Assembly: GCA_002373165.1 (NCBI GenBank)
Contig: DFJS01000009.1
Location: forward strand, 1-64,000
Reading direction: 5' to 3'
Length of the DNA: 64,000 bases
Origin: Ruminococcus sp. UBA3665
Lineage (GTDB): Bacteria; Bacillota; Clostridia; Oscillospirales; Ruminococcaceae
The notes beneath the pieces were generated by a model, which had not been told where the DNA came from, searched no databases, and worked only from the letters and a program-made list of their open reading frames with translations. How positions within the stretch are numbered: position 1 is the first letter of the stretch; each line of letters begins with the position of its first letter. Below, one piece after another: positions 54,204 to 64,000 of the stretch. The position numbers and the translations under genes were made by a program.

Positions 54204-54989
54204 TTAATTTTTCGGCGGCAGAATATCCAGGCAGACGATTTCCGCCGGGTTATGAAGCCGGAATTTTCCGATTCCGGCAGAAACATTCATGCAGCAGCGG
54301 TCATGCCTGTAGATGCCTTTGGTATAGGGGGGAAAGAATTTCCGTTCCGGCGAGAGAAGGCCGCCCGCGCCGGGAATTCTGATAATGCCGCCGTGAACGT
54401 GGCCGGAAAGAACCAGGTCAGCCCCCCATTGAGAATAGGCTTTCAGTCCCATAGGAGAATGCACCAGCAGAACACACGGATGTGCAGAAGCTGTTCCGAT
54501 GCAGGAAGCAATCATGGATTCTGTAATCGGAGCAAGATTTCTGTAGCCGCCGCCGGGATTTTTATAGATTTTCTTGGGAAGGGTCAGACCTGCAAACAGA
54601 ATATCCTGTATCATGACAGAAGAATTATCCAGCACAAGAACTCCGGCATCCCGGCATTGGTTCAGAAATGCCGGAAGAACAGACCTGCGGAGATCTTCCT
54701 CATGATTGCCGAGTGAATATAGCACAGGTGCTGTCTGCCGGAGTCCGGCAAGCAGGGCAAGTGCATCGGGAATACTGGAATCATTGCATTTTCTGGAGAC
54801 AAGATCCCCTGTCACAGCAATCAGCATGTCAGCTTGAGAGCACTGACTGACAAGCTGCAAAATCTGTTCAGAAATCCGGATATTTTTTTCATGGGAAGTC
54901 AGTTCGCTGAAATGGATATCTGAAATATGCAGAATTCTGAACGGCGCATTCACACCGTTCAGAATCAGGCATTCTTTTCTGAGTGTCAT
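54204..54989 (-). CDS. Metallophosphoesterase
   Basis: A 261-residue calcineurin-like phosphoesterase with all five metal blocks: [10 protein letters not shown] (D-x-H), TGDLVSRK (GD), SLGNHEEDL (GNHE), VLLVHSPMG (H), [11 protein letters not shown] (GHxH). It resembles the YaeI/YkuE-like branch of cytoplasmic or membrane-near phosphodiesterases. The substrate is unknown. Its start overlaps the gyrA stop by four bases, so it is translated from the gyrase transcript. Confidence 0.88.
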   Translation of the reverse strand: MTLRKECLILNGVNAPFRILHISDIHFSELTSHEKNIRISEQILQLVSQCSQADMLIAVTGDLVSRKCNDSSIPDALALLAGLRQTAPVLYSLGNHEEDLRRSVLPAFLNQCRDAGVLVLDNSSVMIQDILFAGLTLPKKIYKNPGGGYRNLAPITESMIASCIGTASAHPCVLLVHSPMGLKAYSQWGADLVLSGHVHGGIIRIPGAGGLLSPERKFFPPYTKGIYRHDRCCMNVSAGIGKFRLHNPAEIVCLDILPPKN

Positions 54990-57601
54990 ATTGTAATTTC
55001 CTCACTGCCGTCGGAATTGAATTCTTCCGGCAGAGGCGAGCTTTCAACAGATTCTGATTCCTGTTCAGGTTCATCGGGGGCTTCATGTTCAGCGCGGGTA
55101 AAAGCGACAACAGTATTTCCGTCAGAAACTTTCATGACTCTTACGCCCTTGGAGATTCTGCCCAGAATTCTGATTTCGCTTGCCTGAATTCTGATAATAA
55201 TGCCTTCGGTAGAAATCAGGATAATATCATCTTCTTCGTCAACGACTTTGATGCCGCAGACATTGCCGCGGATTTTATCCACGGGATAATTTTTCAGGCC
55301 ATAGCCGCCTCTGCCCTGGATTCTGTATTCTTCCAGAGCGGTGCGTTTGCCGTAGCCGAATTCGGTTACTGTCAGGAGGCTTGCACCTTCGCGGACTCTT
55401 GCCATCGAGACGACTTCATCACCATCCCGCAGGGCAATCGCCTTCACGCCGTGAGCGGAGCGGCCTTGCGGACGGATTTTATCTTCTTCCAGCCGCAGAG
55501 CCATGCCTTTTTTAGTAGCGATAATCAGCTGATTAGAACCGTCTGTCATGCGTACGCCGGCAATTTCGTCCCCTTCATCGAGGATAGTAGCAATCAGGCC
55601 TTTTTTGCGGATATTTTTGAATGCGCTGAGTGCGGTTCTCTTGATGCGGCCGAATTTGGTAATCATAATAACGAATTTATCGTCATCGAAATCCTGTGTA
55701 CGAAGCATAGCCGAAATTCGCTCGCCGTCCTGAAGCTGGAGGAGGTTGGCAAAATGGAAACCTCTGGAAGCTTTGGAGCCGTCAGGAATTTCATAGCATT
55801 TCAGCTTATGCATATAGCCTTTGTTGGTAATAAACAGGATGTTATCATGAGAAGAACAGATAAACATTTCGGAGACGAAGTCTTCTTCTCTCTGTTTCAT
55901 GCCCTGAACGCCGCGGCCGCCGCGTTTCTGAGTTTTATAAGCATCCAGAGCCATGCGTTTGATATAGCCGTTATTGGTATATGTGACAACGCAGTCTTCT
56001 ACCTGAATGAGAGATTCAATATCGACTTCTCCGCTGACGGAAGTAATTTCGGTTCTTCTGTCATCGCTGAATTTTCTGCGGATTTCTTCCAGTTCGGAAG
56101 AAATAATCTGGCAGACTTTCTGTTTATCGGCAAGAGTATCTTCATAGTCAGAGATTTTTTCACACAGCGCGAATAATTCGTCAGTAATTTTCTGACGTTC
56201 CAGACCGGTCAGAGCACCAAGGCGCATCTGGACAATAGCATCTGCCTGTTCTTCGGAAAGTCCGACTGTATGGGGCAGATGCAGTCCGGAAAGGTCATAC
56301 TGTGCTTTGGAGAGCAGTTCAAGCATATCGACATCCTGAAAACGGCCGATTAATTTTTCCTTGCCTTCGGCGATGCTGGCAGAACCGCGCAGAATAGAAA
56401 TAACTTCGTCGATATAGTCAGCCGCGAGCATAAAGCCCTGCAAAAGATGGGCGCGTTTGAGAGCTTTGTCAAGATCAAACTGCACGCGTCTTGTGATGAC
56501 TTCAACCTGGAATTCAAGATACTGTTCCAGAATTTCTTTCAGGGAGAGGACTTTCGGAACGCCTTTGGAAAGAACAAGCATATTCACGCCGCAGGTATCC
56601 TGAAGCTGGGTATAAGAGAATAATTTATTCAGCACAACATCAGCGACAGCATCTTTGCGCAGTCCGATGACAATTCTCATGCCGTCCCTGCCGGATTCAT
56701 CACGGACAAAAGAAGCCCCTTCGATGCGCTTGTCTTTGATCAGTTCGGCAATATGTTCAACAAGCCGTGCTTTATTGACCATATAGGGAATTTCATGAAC
56801 AATGATATGCTGTCTGCCTTTGATTTCTTCGTAAGAAGTTTTTGCTCTGACGATGATTTTGCCTTTTCCTGTAGCATAAGCGGCGCGGATGCCGGCTTTT
56901 CCCATGATAATGCCGCCTGTAGGGAAATCAGGGCCTTTGATGCATTCCATCAGGTCATCCAGTGTGCAGTCAGGGTCTTTGATCAGGAGATTCAGACCGT
57001 CGATGACTTCACCCAGATTATGGGTCGGAATATTGGTTGCCATGCCGACTGCAATGCCGACAGAGCCGTTGACAAGAACGTTTGGGAACCGGGATGGCAG
57101 AACAGTAGGTTCTTTCAGTCTGTCGTCATAGTTAGTGCCGAAATCGACAGTATTCTTGTTGATATCCGTAACCATTTCGACAGAAAGCTTTGACATTTTG
57201 GCTTCTGTATAACGATAAGCGGCAGGCGGATCGCCGTCCACAGAGCCGAAGTTGCCGTGACCGTCTACAAGAGGATATCTCAGGGAAAAATCCTGTGCCA
57301 GCCGGACAAGGGCATCATAGACAGAAGCATCGCCGTGCGGATGGTAGCGGCCGAGCACAGCCCCGACAGTATCGGCGCATTTTCGGTACGGCTGGTCAGG
57401 GGTCAGGCCGTTTTCGTGAAGCGTATAGATAATTCTTCTGTGAACGGGTTTCAGGCCGTCGCGGACATCAGGAAGTGCACGGGAGATAATAACTGACATA
57501 GCATATGCCAGGAACGAATCATGCATTTCGTCAGCAACATCTACGGGGATGACTTTCTGCTGCGGCTGCAATTCCTGATTTTGATTTTGTTCTGTATTCA
57601 A
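54986..57601 (-). CDS. gyrA: DNA gyrase subunit A
   Basis: An 871-residue type II topoisomerase subunit. It begins at a TTG codon with GAGGTGA seven bases upstream. [21 protein letters not shown] and [50 protein letters not shown] surround the DNA-cleaving tyrosine, and the quinolone-region Ser and Asp are at their usual places (GDASVYD). The C-terminal six-bladed pinwheel contains the GyrA box QKRGGRGV, which separates it from ParC. Confidence 0.97.
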   Translation of the reverse strand: MNTEQNQNQELQPQQKVIPVDVADEMHDSFLAYAMSVIISRALPDVRDGLKPVHRRIIYTLHENGLTPDQPYRKCADTVGAVLGRYHPHGDASVYDALVRLAQDFSLRYPLVDGHGNFGSVDGDPPAAYRYTEAKMSKLSVEMVTDINKNTVDFGTNYDDRLKEPTVLPSRFPNVLVNGSVGIAVGMATNIPTHNLGEVIDGLNLLIKDPDCTLDDLMECIKGPDFPTGGIIMGKAGIRAAYATGKGKIIVRAKTSYEEIKGRQHIIVHEIPYMVNKARLVEHIAELIKDKRIEGASFVRDESGRDGMRIVIGLRKDAVADVVLNKLFSYTQLQDTCGVNMLVLSKGVPKVLSLKEILEQYLEFQVEVITRRVQFDLDKALKRAHLLQGFMLAADYIDEVISILRGSASIAEGKEKLIGRFQDVDMLELLSKAQYDLSGLHLPHTVGLSEEQADAIVQMRLGALTGLERQKITDELFALCEKISDYEDTLADKQKVCQIISSELEEIRRKFSDDRRTEITSVSGEVDIESLIQVEDCVVTYTNNGYIKRMALDAYKTQKRGGRGVQGMKQREEDFVSEMFICSSHDNILFITNKGYMHKLKCYEIPDGSKASRGFHFANLLQLQDGERISAMLRTQDFDDDKFVIMITKFGRIKRTALSAFKNIRKKGLIATILDEGDEIAGVRMTDGSNQLIIATKKGMALRLEEDKIRPQGRSAHGVKAIALRDGDEVVSMARVREGASLLTVTEFGYGKRTALEEYRIQGRGGYGLKNYPVDKIRGNVCGIKVVDEEDDIILISTEGIIIRIQASEIRILGRISKGVRVMKVSDGNTVVAFTRAEHEAPDEPEQESESVESSPLPEEFNSDGSEEITI

Positions 57602-57618
57602 AATGCAATCACCTCAAA

Positions 57619-58227
57619 TCAAGATTTTCTGTTGTTCTGCGAGAAAGTATTGTCCAGTCTCTGGGAAAAATGGACGCGCATAATTTCCAGTTCTTCTTCA
57701 GAGAAGACCGTTTTCGGCAGAACATAGAACATAGTTTTTGTCTGATATATCATGAAAAAATCGTCATATTCAGTTACATGAAGATTTTTATTGTAATAGA
57801 TTCTGGTGCCGGAAAAATTTTCTTCGGGCGTATCGTCAAACAGGTCATCCGCAGGCGATTCCTGCGCATCTTCCGGGGGCAGGATAGTGCCGATTTCCAG
57901 ATATTCCGGATAAATGCGGATTCTGTACTGATCCTGTTCAATTTCCCTGACGGCAAGCAGAAGATTCCGGTGGATTTTACGGGGATTATACCATTGAAGG
58001 CCGATCAGCACTGCACAGACAAGAATGATAATGCAGTAAAGCGAACGCTGTGATTCGTCGCCGTTGATGACAAAATAGGCATAAATGCCGATGATAACCG
58101 CCAGCAGACCCATAGTGAGATAAGTTCTGGGATAGACAAATTTTTTCTGGAAAGCCGTAAAGGATTTTTTGAAAAGCTGAAAAGGAATCTGATAAGTTTT
58201 TTCAAGCAAAAGGCCGGGATCGTTCAC
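57619..58227 (-). CDS. YcxB-like membrane protein
   Basis: A 202-residue protein that starts at a GTG codon (AGGAGG seven bases upstream). Two adjacent membrane segments (about residues 38-55 and 64-80) are followed by a soluble domain with RIRIYPEYLEIGTI and YNKNLHVTEYDDFFMIYQTKTMFYVLPKTVFSEEELEIMR, the YcxB-like signature. Function unknown. It lies between gyrB and gyrA, which in many Firmicutes are adjacent. Confidence 0.75.
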   Translation of the reverse strand: MNDPGLLLEKTYQIPFQLFKKSFTAFQKKFVYPRTYLTMGLLAVIIGIYAYFVINGDESQRSLYCIIILVCAVLIGLQWYNPRKIHRNLLLAVREIEQDQYRIRIYPEYLEIGTILPPEDAQESPADDLFDDTPEENFSGTRIYYNKNLHVTEYDDFFMIYQTKTMFYVLPKTVFSEEELEIMRVHFSQRLDNTFSQNNRKS

Positions 58228-58246
58228 AAATCCACCTCCTGACCAG

Positions 58247-58255
58247 TTTTCAACA
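58247..58255 (+). repeat. Single TTTTCAACA box
   Basis: A perfect match to the variant origin word, in the spacer between the YcxB-like gene and the small gene upstream of gyrB. Followed by a second partial copy (AGTTGAAAA at 58269-58277). Confidence 0.4.
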
Positions 58256-58327
58256 ATTGTGGAATGAAAAGTTGAAAACTAAAATAATTAGTTTCGGATA
58301 AGGCTGATATTAAGAAATCAAAAATTC

Positions 58328-58534
58328 TCACGGATATTTTCGGCGCATCAATTGTTTTTGACTGGAATTATTTGAATAATACTGATGGAATTCTCCCAGC
58401 ACAAATGCTTCAAGCGGCGGCGGAGTGATACCATTTTTTTCAGCTTCTCTGCGCATTTCCAGTATTTCGCTGATTTCTTTCTCCGTCCAGTTCAGCTCCT
58501 CCATTTTTTCTGTAAATTCCTGTTCGGTCAGCAT
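58328..58534 (-). CDS. Small conserved-looking acidic/basic protein near gyrB
   Basis: A 68-residue protein (MLTEQEFTEKMEELNWTEKEISEILEMRREAEKNGITPPPLEAFVL...), with a charged helical first half and a polar basic tail. It starts seven bases after the gyrB stop with only a weak ribosome site, so it is probably translated through coupling. I recognise no family. Confidence 0.55.
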   Translation of the reverse strand: MLTEQEFTEKMEELNWTEKEISEILEMRREAEKNGITPPPLEAFVLGEFHQYYSNNSSQKQLMRRKYP

Positions 58535-58541
58535 AAGTCAA

Positions 58542-60661
<2,120 letters not shown>

Positions 60662-60691
60662 ATCAGTGGAAAACCGGAGAATAAAATTAAT

Positions 60692-61813
60692 TTATAGATT
60701 AATCAGATTTCCGTTCTGCATACGGAATATTTTTCCTGTCTGTTCCAGCCTGAGAGAAGAGGCATGACAGAGCGTGATAAATACCTGCATGTCAGAAACA
60801 GTATCGTAGAGAAATTTCTGGCGGCGTTCGTCAAGTTCGCCCATGACATCATCAAGAAGCACAACCGGAGAACGCTGTAGTTTCTGGTTATACAGGTGCG
60901 CCTGTGCCAGCTTGAGTACAAGAGCCGCGCTTTTTTTCTGCCCCTGCGAGCCGAACTGCTGGACAGACCGGCCGTCAATCGTCAGCAAAAGATCATCACG
61001 CTGTACTCCCTTCTGAGTATAGCCCAGCCGGAGGTCTTCTTCCAGATGCCCGGCAAGCATTTTTCTGTATTGTTCTGCCAGCATCGCCATAGAGGGGTCT
61101 GGCAGGCCTTCTGAGAGGCCGAGCGCGTTTTTGTATGAAACATGCAGTCTTTCTTTTCCGCCCGTAATAACGCCGTACAGACGGCCGCACAGAGGTGCAA
61201 GGCTCCGGCTATAGTTTAGCCGCATCAGAGTCAGATAAGCAGCTTCCTGAGAAAGCTGTTCATCCCAGAGCAGAACGTCCTGTTTTGTGATTTTATGTTT
61301 TAAAGCATCCTGAATGCCGGCATTTCTCTGCGCAAGCAGAAGATTCACACGGCTGACATGCTGTACCCGCCCCGGATGCAGCTGACAGGCACACAAATCC
61401 ATGAAAGAACGCCGTTTATCCGGATTGCCGGTAATAATATCCAGATCCGCAGGCGAAAATGCAACACAGTGAAATGTTTCAAACAGGGTATTCGCTTTCT
61501 GATTTTCCACGCCGTTGACAGAGATTTTTTTCTTTTTCTGCTGGCCGCGTTCCAGCGAGCAGATAATTTCCTGCTGCCTCCTGCCGTCGAAGAACTGCAT
61601 CTGACAGCGGAAGAAATCTGCATCAAAGCCAAGATAATGCCGTTCTTTTACGCCGTGGAAGTTTTTGCATCCTGTCATCATCCAGAGAGCATCCAGCAGA
61701 TTGGTTTTTCCCTGTGCATTATCGCCGATAATGAGATTTAATTTTTCGTCCGGCTGAAAATGCACCTGCCTGAGATTGCGGAACCCGTCAGCAGAAAAAT
61801 CAGTAATATGCAT
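60692..61813 (-). CDS. recF: DNA replication and repair protein RecF
   Basis: A 373-residue SMC-like ATPase that helps load RecA at gaps and restarts forks. FSADGFRNLRQVHFQPDEKLNLIIGDNAQGKTNLLDALWMM holds Walker A (about residue 30-37). The QFGSQGQKKSAALVLKLA signature and VVLLDDVMGELDERR (Walker B and D-loop) are near the C-terminus. It follows rlbA by five bases, and the order dnaN-rlbA-recF-gyrB is the Firmicute standard. Confidence 0.96.
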   Translation of the reverse strand: MHITDFSADGFRNLRQVHFQPDEKLNLIIGDNAQGKTNLLDALWMMTGCKNFHGVKERHYLGFDADFFRCQMQFFDGRRQQEIICSLERGQQKKKKISVNGVENQKANTLFETFHCVAFSPADLDIITGNPDKRRSFMDLCACQLHPGRVQHVSRVNLLLAQRNAGIQDALKHKITKQDVLLWDEQLSQEAAYLTLMRLNYSRSLAPLCGRLYGVITGGKERLHVSYKNALGLSEGLPDPSMAMLAEQYRKMLAGHLEEDLRLGYTQKGVQRDDLLLTIDGRSVQQFGSQGQKKSAALVLKLAQAHLYNQKLQRSPVVLLDDVMGELDERRQKFLYDTVSDMQVFITLCHASSLRLEQTGKIFRMQNGNLINL

Positions 61814-61818
61814 ACAGG

Positions 61819-62052
61819 TCAGTTCTCGGCTTCTACGCGGACAGTAAACCGGTCAACCGAGACAGTATCGCCGGGACGGATTTTTTTCCCTCTCATAGTG
61901 CATACTTCGCCGTTGACCTTGACAGCACCCTGCTGAACAAGTTCTTTTGCAAAGCCGCCGGTATCGCAAAGCCCGGCAAATTTCAGCAGAGAATCCAGCT
62001 TGATGAATTCTGTCCGGATTCTGACAGTAGAAGTTTCGGGTTTCTGTGCCAT
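61819..62052 (-). CDS. rlbA: S4-domain RNA-binding protein (RlbA/YaaA)
   Basis: A 77-residue protein with an S4 domain: [51 protein letters not shown]. It is always found between dnaN and recF in Firmicutes and is associated with ribosome biogenesis or rRNA binding. Length and position are typical. Confidence 0.93.
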   Translation of the reverse strand: MAQKPETSTVRIRTEFIKLDSLLKFAGLCDTGGFAKELVQQGAVKVNGEVCTMRGKKIRPGDTVSVDRFTVRVEAEN

Positions 62053-62079
62053 GCAATCAGATCCTTTCTTGAAAAATAG

Positions 62080-62160
62080 TTTTCCACAAAGTTTTTCACA
62101 CTGGTGGAAACTTGCAGTTCTGCCCTGCGCAGTTTTCCACAGAGTTTTTCACATTGGTGG
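62080..62160. repeat. Duplicated TTTTCCACA/TTTTTCACA module between dnaN and rlbA
   Basis: Two near-identical modules of about 30 bp start at 62080 and 62133: TTTTCCACA, three bases, TTTTTCACA, then TGGTGGAA. The spacing between the modules is 53 bp. Each could also fold as a hairpin (TTTCCAC/GTGGAAA), so they may be DnaA-binding sites, weak terminators, or both. Confidence 0.6.
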
Positions 62161-62164
62161 AATT

Positions 62165-63268
62165 TCAGGCTTTCAGCTGAATCGGCATAATCAGGTAAAT
62201 AAAGCTTTCATCCTCGACCGGCGTGATTTTAATCACTTTGTTGCTGCCGCTCATCTGGAAGCGCAGCTTGTCGCACTGACAGGAGCGCAGAGCCTCCAGC
62301 AGATATTTATTGCTGAACCCGATTGTCAGGCTTTCCCCGACAATCTCTGCCGGAATGCGGTCATGAATGCCGCCGATTGCCGTCTTGCAGGAAATTTCCA
62401 GGCCGCCTTCTGCAAATACACAGCGCATAGGAGCCTTGTTTTTATCATTGATCAGCAGCGAGCAGCGTTCTGCACTAGCAATAATATCTTTCTTGTACAA
62501 TACAACAGAAGTTTTGCCATCTGCCGGAATGCTCGTCCGGAAATTATGAAACTGCCCCTCCAGAAGTCTGGCAAATAATTCAAACCCGTTGACAGAAAAT
62601 ACAATATGCTTGCCGTTGGTGAAAAACTCACACGGCTGTTCAGCATCATCACGCATCATGCCAATCAGTTCGCTGAGTGCTTTTTTAGGCACAACAAACT
62701 GGAACTCTTCCAGATTCTGCATTTTTTCCTGGCGCAGTGCCAGACGGTAGCGGTCCATTGCCACGATATAGAATACCCCTTCGCTGAATTCAAACAACTC
62801 TCCTGTCAGAATCGGCTTGTCTTCCTTGACAGAAGCCGCAAAGCTGGATTCCTGAATCATAGAACGCATTACCTGCTGGGGAACAGCAGTTTTTGCTGCG
62901 CTTTCCACTACCGGCAGTTCCGGAAATTCTTCTGCACTCATAGCAGAAAGCTGATATCTGGTATTCTCACTGGAGAGTGTAGCATTCAGTGCATCATCCA
63001 GTTCGCAGGTAATCTCTGTGCCGGACATGCGTCTTGCCATTTCGCTGAACAGTCTTGCATTCAGAACAAAAGCAGAAGCACAATCACATTCTGCCGGAAC
63101 AGAAGTCCGGATTCCAATTTCCAGATTATATCCTGTCAGAATAATTCTGCCTTCCTGCATCTGAATACAAATGCCTTCCATAACCGGAACAGGAGATTTA
63201 GCAGAGACTGCTTTCAGTACATGTGCGATAGCATTGCACAGATCGTTTTTGCTGCAAATAAATTTCAT
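62165..63268 (-). CDS. dnaN: DNA polymerase III beta sliding clamp
   Basis: A 367-residue clamp that tethers the replicase to DNA. The three repeated domains are recognisable from MKFICSKNDLCNAIAHVLKAVSAKSPVPVMEGICIQ, the middle RMSGTEITCELDDALNATLSSENTRYQLSAMSAEEFPELP, to the C-terminal SFIYLIMPIQLKA (the conserved MP-x-x-L-type end). AAAGGGG lies 14 bases before the ATG. It is separated from dnaA by the origin. Confidence 0.97.
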   Translation of the reverse strand: MKFICSKNDLCNAIAHVLKAVSAKSPVPVMEGICIQMQEGRIILTGYNLEIGIRTSVPAECDCASAFVLNARLFSEMARRMSGTEITCELDDALNATLSSENTRYQLSAMSAEEFPELPVVESAAKTAVPQQVMRSMIQESSFAASVKEDKPILTGELFEFSEGVFYIVAMDRYRLALRQEKMQNLEEFQFVVPKKALSELIGMMRDDAEQPCEFFTNGKHIVFSVNGFELFARLLEGQFHNFRTSIPADGKTSVVLYKKDIIASAERCSLLINDKNKAPMRCVFAEGGLEISCKTAIGGIHDRIPAEIVGESLTIGFSNKYLLEALRSCQCDKLRFQMSGSNKVIKITPVEDESFIYLIMPIQLKA

Positions 63269-63407
63269 AATAAAAATTACCCCTTTGAATTTTTTAATTT
63301 TGATTTCTTGAAAACAGAAAAAATCAGAAAACTGAAAAAGTTACAGTTTGTTACTTTTTTGAGAAAATCTGAAAAAATTTTTTTTTCGAAAAAAAGTCTA
63401 ATTAAGA

Positions 63408-63426
63408 TAGTAGTAGTAGTAGGGGG
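63408..63426 (+). promoter_or_regulatory. DnaA-trio element and GC cluster
   Basis: Five in-phase TAG triplets (63408-63422) run straight into a G tract (63422-63426) and then into two abutting boxes. In Bacillus subtilis the DnaA-trio reads TAG-type triplets next to GC-rich DNA and boxes 6 and 7, in the same order and orientation. The trio lets DnaA load on single strands at the unwinding site. Assignment rests on the matching order; function is inferred. Confidence 0.8.
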
Positions 63427-63914
63427 TGTTGAAACTGTTGAAAAAAATTTTTTCGTCCATGTATGGACAAAAACAAGGCAAAGTTTTCAACATTCAACAT
63501 GTTGAAAAAATGTTGAAAAGTTGAAAACTCATTTTCGCTCTGAAAATTTGCTCCAACCTGTTGAAAAGTTGAAAAAATGTGGAAACATTGTGGAAACTTT
63601 GTTGAAAGAATTTAACCTCTCTGTAACTTTTAAAAAGTTTTCAACAAACTGTTGAAAGTTGAAAAGTTGAAACTGTTGAAAACTCGGCTGTTTTTTGAAT
63701 TTTTGCCGATATTTCTTGAAAAAAAGCTGTTGAAAATTATGTTGAAACTGTTGAAAACCTGTTGAAAGTGTGTTGAAAACTTTTTTCTCAACAAACTTTC
63801 AACAGAGTTTTCAACAATGTGTTGAAAGAAAAACTGCTTTCGCAGAGTAAAGCGAAGGCACTTTCGCAGGTAAAAGTGCCGGGCTCAAAACATGTGAAAA
63901 ACGGCTGTTGAAAA
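63427..63914. repeat. Array of 19 variant DnaA boxes, TGTTGAAA(A/C/G)
   Basis: Plus-strand copies start at 63427, 63436, 63500, 63511, 63559, 63600, 63650, 63674, 63728, 63740, 63749, 63760, 63771, 63820 and 63906. Reverse copies (TTTTCAACA or CTTTCAACA) start at 63484, 63638, 63796 and 63808. Two TGTGGAAAC words at 63578 and 63589 are intermediates to the classical TGTGGATAA. Five boxes at 63728-63779 are spaced 9-12 bp, close to one helical turn. No exact TTATCCACA was found in this region. Confidence 0.85.
63831..63882 (-). terminator. Double-hairpin terminator of dnaA
   Basis: GGCACTTT (63857-63864) pairs with AAAGTGCC (63873-63880), and GCTTTCGC (63836-63843) pairs with GCGAAGGC (63852-63859); on the minus strand the second stem is followed by AGTTTTTC. 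The two stems share bases, so they may be alternative folds. It would end dnaA transcription before it enters the box array. Confidence 0.65.
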
Positions 63915-63942
63915 ATTTGTACAAATGTGACAAAAAGCAAAA

Positions 63943-64000
63943 TTACAGCACGTTGGAAGGGTCGGGATTCTTCTCCCGGATATCCTTGATAATATCATCT
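63943..64000 (-). CDS. dnaA: Chromosomal replication initiator DnaA, C-terminal end (partial)
   Basis: The last 18 codons and stop are visible on the minus strand: DDIIKDIREKNPDPSNVL. The position upstream of dnaN, the adjoining origin and the helical DDIIKDI ending (typical of the last helix of the DnaA DNA-binding domain) identify it. The rest lies beyond the window, so the residues that read the box sequence cannot be examined here. Confidence 0.85.
   Translation of the reverse strand, partial: DDIIKDIREKNPDPSNVL

Larger units (their letters stand above)
63361..63945. other. Chromosomal replication origin region (oriC)
   Basis: The non-coding segment between dnaN and dnaA (674 bp in total). 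From left to right: AT-rich DNA (63361-63407) as a candidate unwinding element, five TAG triplets (63408-63422), GGGGG, then 19 copies of TGTTGAAA(A/C/G) in both orientations (63427-63914), and two GC hairpins near the dnaA stop. A further AT-rich leader of dnaN occupies 63269-63360. An inverted repeat GTCCAT-gt-ATGGAC at 63455-63468 is embedded. No long reading frame is supported here. Confidence 0.9.

Noticed and set aside
55085..56176. A 363-codon plus-strand open frame inside gyrA
   Set aside because: Antisense to gyrA, low-complexity composition, no start signal.
62606..63505. A 299-codon plus-strand frame crossing dnaN into the origin
   Set aside because: Antisense to dnaN and running through the AT-rich leader and trio; no supporting features.
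63427..63914. CRISPR array
   Set aside because: The repeats are 9 bp, occur in both orientations and lack uniform spacers; their place between dnaA and dnaN fits origin boxes.

Overview
The window reads as a chromosomal segment of a Gram-positive, anaerobic, spore-former-lineage Firmicute, most likely a Ruminococcus-like member of the Oscillospiraceae. Support: low-to-mid GC, strong AGGAGG ribosome sites, TTGACA-17-TATAAT promoters, spoVS, ymdB and walJ/rlmH, a GH94 disaccharide phosphorylase, a GH3 lipoprotein with a Thr/Glu-rich linker, and a split 2-hydroxyacyl-CoA dehydratase activase pair. Genus level is an inference.

Layout. 0-4.7 kb: tRNA-Thr(UGU) with an odd T-arm, guaB, then an operon with a PD-(D/E)XK-like nuclease/SF1-type ATPase and two and a half tandem copies of a small acidic protein family. 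4.7-9.1 kb: GH94 phosphorylase, a SLOG (YpsA-like) protein and a polysaccharide flippase. 9.2-14.7 kb: secG, RNase R, a zinc-ribbon membrane protein, a CPBP protease and an SDR. 14.7-21.4 kb (minus strand): DUF896, deoD, an unknown gene, a secDF fusion, and an LCP-like gene with tatD and a second SLOG gene. 21.5-36.7 kb (plus strand): alr, the activase pair, proS, the GH3 lipoprotein, an HD phosphohydrolase, a tandem unknown pair, an FlK-like thioesterase, a CYTH protein, an LRR protein, a membrane protein, ymdB and spoVS. 36.8-43.5 kb: nine contiguous intact phage head/packaging genes with no integrase, lysis, tape-measure or tail-tube genes. 43.6-54.2 kb: radical SAM, rlmH, walJ, murA, two cyclophilins, cysS, a PhoP/PhoR-type two-component system and the CCA-adding enzyme. 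54.2-64 kb: gyrA, gyrB, recF, rlbA, dnaN, the replication origin and the last 18 codons of dnaA.

The two strongest signals are the origin and the phage module. The dnaA-dnaN intergenic region holds 19 copies of TGTTGAAA(A/C/G) in 488 bp. At its dnaN-side edge lies an ordered unit: two abutting boxes, a GGGGG tract, five TAG trinucleotides, then AT-rich DNA. This matches the basal unwinding system (DnaA-box, GC cluster, DnaA-trio) described for Bacillus subtilis, but with a shifted box consensus. Related TTTTC(A/C)ACA words recur in nearby spacers around gyrB, recF, rlbA and gyrA. The phage module keeps its packaging ATPase, portal, capsid and protease genes open while the small terminase appears to lack its N-terminal DNA-binding domain, which suggests domestication rather than decay.

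From the origin to 36.8 kb every gene is transcribed away from oriC. Much of the plus-strand block from 21.5 to 36.7 kb would be head-on to the fork.
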